From contig DATKUY010000032.1 of the NCBI GenBank assembly GCA_035530375.1, forward strand, positions 1-12,829: a DNA stretch of 12,829 nucleotides, written 5' to 3'. Shown here one piece after another: positions 12,218-12,829 of the stretch; the stretch's first letter is position 1, and every line of letters begins with the position of its first letter. The notes under the pieces were generated by a model. The model worked only from the letters and a program-made list of their open reading frames with translations. It did no database searches and was not told where the DNA came from. The stretch comes from Sulfuricella sp035530375 (GTDB lineage Bacteria; Pseudomonadota; Gammaproteobacteria; Burkholderiales; Sulfuricellaceae). Position numbers and translations under genes: made by a program.

Positions 12218-12829
12218 ATGGGCTTTCTGGAAAACAAGAAAATTCTGATTACCGGGATGATCAGCAACCGCTCCATCGCCTACGGCATCGCAGTCGCGAT
12301 GCAGCGCGAAGGCGCAGAACTCGCATTCACCTATCAGGGCGAGAAAGTCAAGGATCGCGTCGTCGACCTGGCGAACGAATTCGGCTCCAGCCTGGTCTTC
12401 CCCTGCGACGTCGCCAGCGATGAAGAGATCGAGCAGCTTTTCGTCAGCCTCGGCAAGCATTGGGACGGGTTGGACGGCATCATCCATTCCGTTGCCTTCG
12501 TGCCGAAACAGGCGTTGGCGGGAGATTACGTCGACTCCGTCACGCGCGAATATTTCAGGATCGCGCACGACATCAGCTCCTACAGCTTCACCGCGCTGGC
12601 CAAGGCCGGGTTGCCGATGATGCTGGGCCGCAACGCCGCGCTGCTGACCCTGTGCTACCTCGGCGCCGAACGCACCGTCCCCCACTACAACGTGATGGGA
12701 CTAGCCAAGGCCAGCCTCGAAGCCAACGTGCGCTACATGGCGGCCAGCCTCGGGCCCAAGGGCATCCGCGTCAACGGCCTGTCCGCCGGCCCGATCAAGA
12801 CCCTGGCGGCATGCGGCATCTCCGATTTC
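12218..12829 (+). CDS. fabI: Enoyl-[acyl-carrier-protein] reductase (NADH), partial
   Basis: The enzyme reduces trans-2-enoyl-ACP in the last step of each fatty-acid elongation cycle and is the target of triclosan-type inhibitors. The first 204 residues are present; compared with about 262 in E. coli FabI, the C-terminal part is beyond the window. It has the short-chain dehydrogenase fold with the FabI-type cofactor motif ITGMISNRSIAYGIA (11-25), the cofactor-contact segment CDVASDEEIEQLF and the SVAF block. The active-site segment is YLGAERTVPHYNVMGLAKAS, with the FabI Tyr-Tyr-Lys set spaced Y-x9-Y-x6-K. SAGPIKTLAACGI follows, with Cys where E. coli has Ser. AAGG seven nt before the ATG supports the start. 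It diverges from the ABC operon across 122 bp, and no operon partner is visible. Confidence 0.96.
   Translation, partial: MGFLENKKILITGMISNRSIAYGIAVAMQREGAELAFTYQGEKVKDRVVDLANEFGSSLVFPCDVASDEEIEQLFVSLGKHWDGLDGIIHSVAFVPKQALAGDYVDSVTREYFRIAHDISSYSFTALAKAGLPMMLGRNAALLTLCYLGAERTVPHYNVMGLAKASLEANVRYMAASLGPKGIRVNGLSAGPIKTLAACGISDF

Noticed and set aside
1..12829. CRISPR array, tRNA, rRNA, insertion sequence or prophage genes
   Set aside because: No regularly spaced repeats, tRNA-like cloverleaf, transposase, integrase or phage structural genes could be recognised.

Overview
The window is ordinary proteobacterial chromosome of fairly high GC content, most likely from a betaproteobacterium. The evidence is the conserved neighbourhood dnaQ, rnhA, yafS-type methyltransferase, gloB and mltD, known from gamma- and betaproteobacteria, together with a FabI that looks like the E. 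coli enzyme. The placement within the betaproteobacteria is an inference from gene content and cannot be settled from this sequence alone. I found no rRNA, tRNA, CRISPR array, phage or insertion-sequence gene.

Layout. Bases 1-2498 form a minus-strand cluster that reads, in transcription order, yafS-type methyltransferase, rnhA, dnaQ, and a membrane methyltransferase of the isoprenylcysteine methyltransferase/NnrU type that runs off the left edge. Spacing is very tight: dnaQ starts on the base after the rnhA stop, and the last gene overlaps dnaQ by an ATGA. Divergent from this cluster, across only 25 bp, is gloB (glyoxalase II). After it comes mltD, a lytic murein transglycosylase with three LysM repeats. 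A 297-bp stretch without a convincing gene (5156-5452) separates mltD from the converging transporter operon.

Bases 5453-12095 (minus strand) encode a complete peptide-type ABC importer in the order binding protein, DppB-type permease, DppC-type permease, fused double ATPase. This is the order of E. coli yejABEF. The binding protein does not look like YejA, and the ATPase is a fusion of two full-length DppD and DppF-like proteins rather than the shorter YejF, so I give no gene symbols. Two of its three junctions are 4-bp ATGA overlaps. The third, between the permeases, instead holds about 110 bp with a large imperfect inverted repeat made of short CGCAAAGG-like units, and looks like an insertion into the operon. 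Divergent from the operon, across 122 bp, fabI (enoyl-ACP reductase) starts and runs off the right edge.

Functions together: DNA proofreading and RNA-primer removal (dnaQ, rnhA), methylglyoxal detoxification (gloB), cell-wall remodelling (mltD), oligopeptide-type uptake (ABC operon), and fatty-acid elongation (fabI). I see no evidence for a new defence or mobile system. The parts most worth a second look are the repeat in the permease junction, the binding protein carrying both a lipobox and a C-terminal membrane helix, the enlarged second permease, the doubled four-cysteine signature in the fused ATPase, and two 8-base C tracts placed just after export signals.
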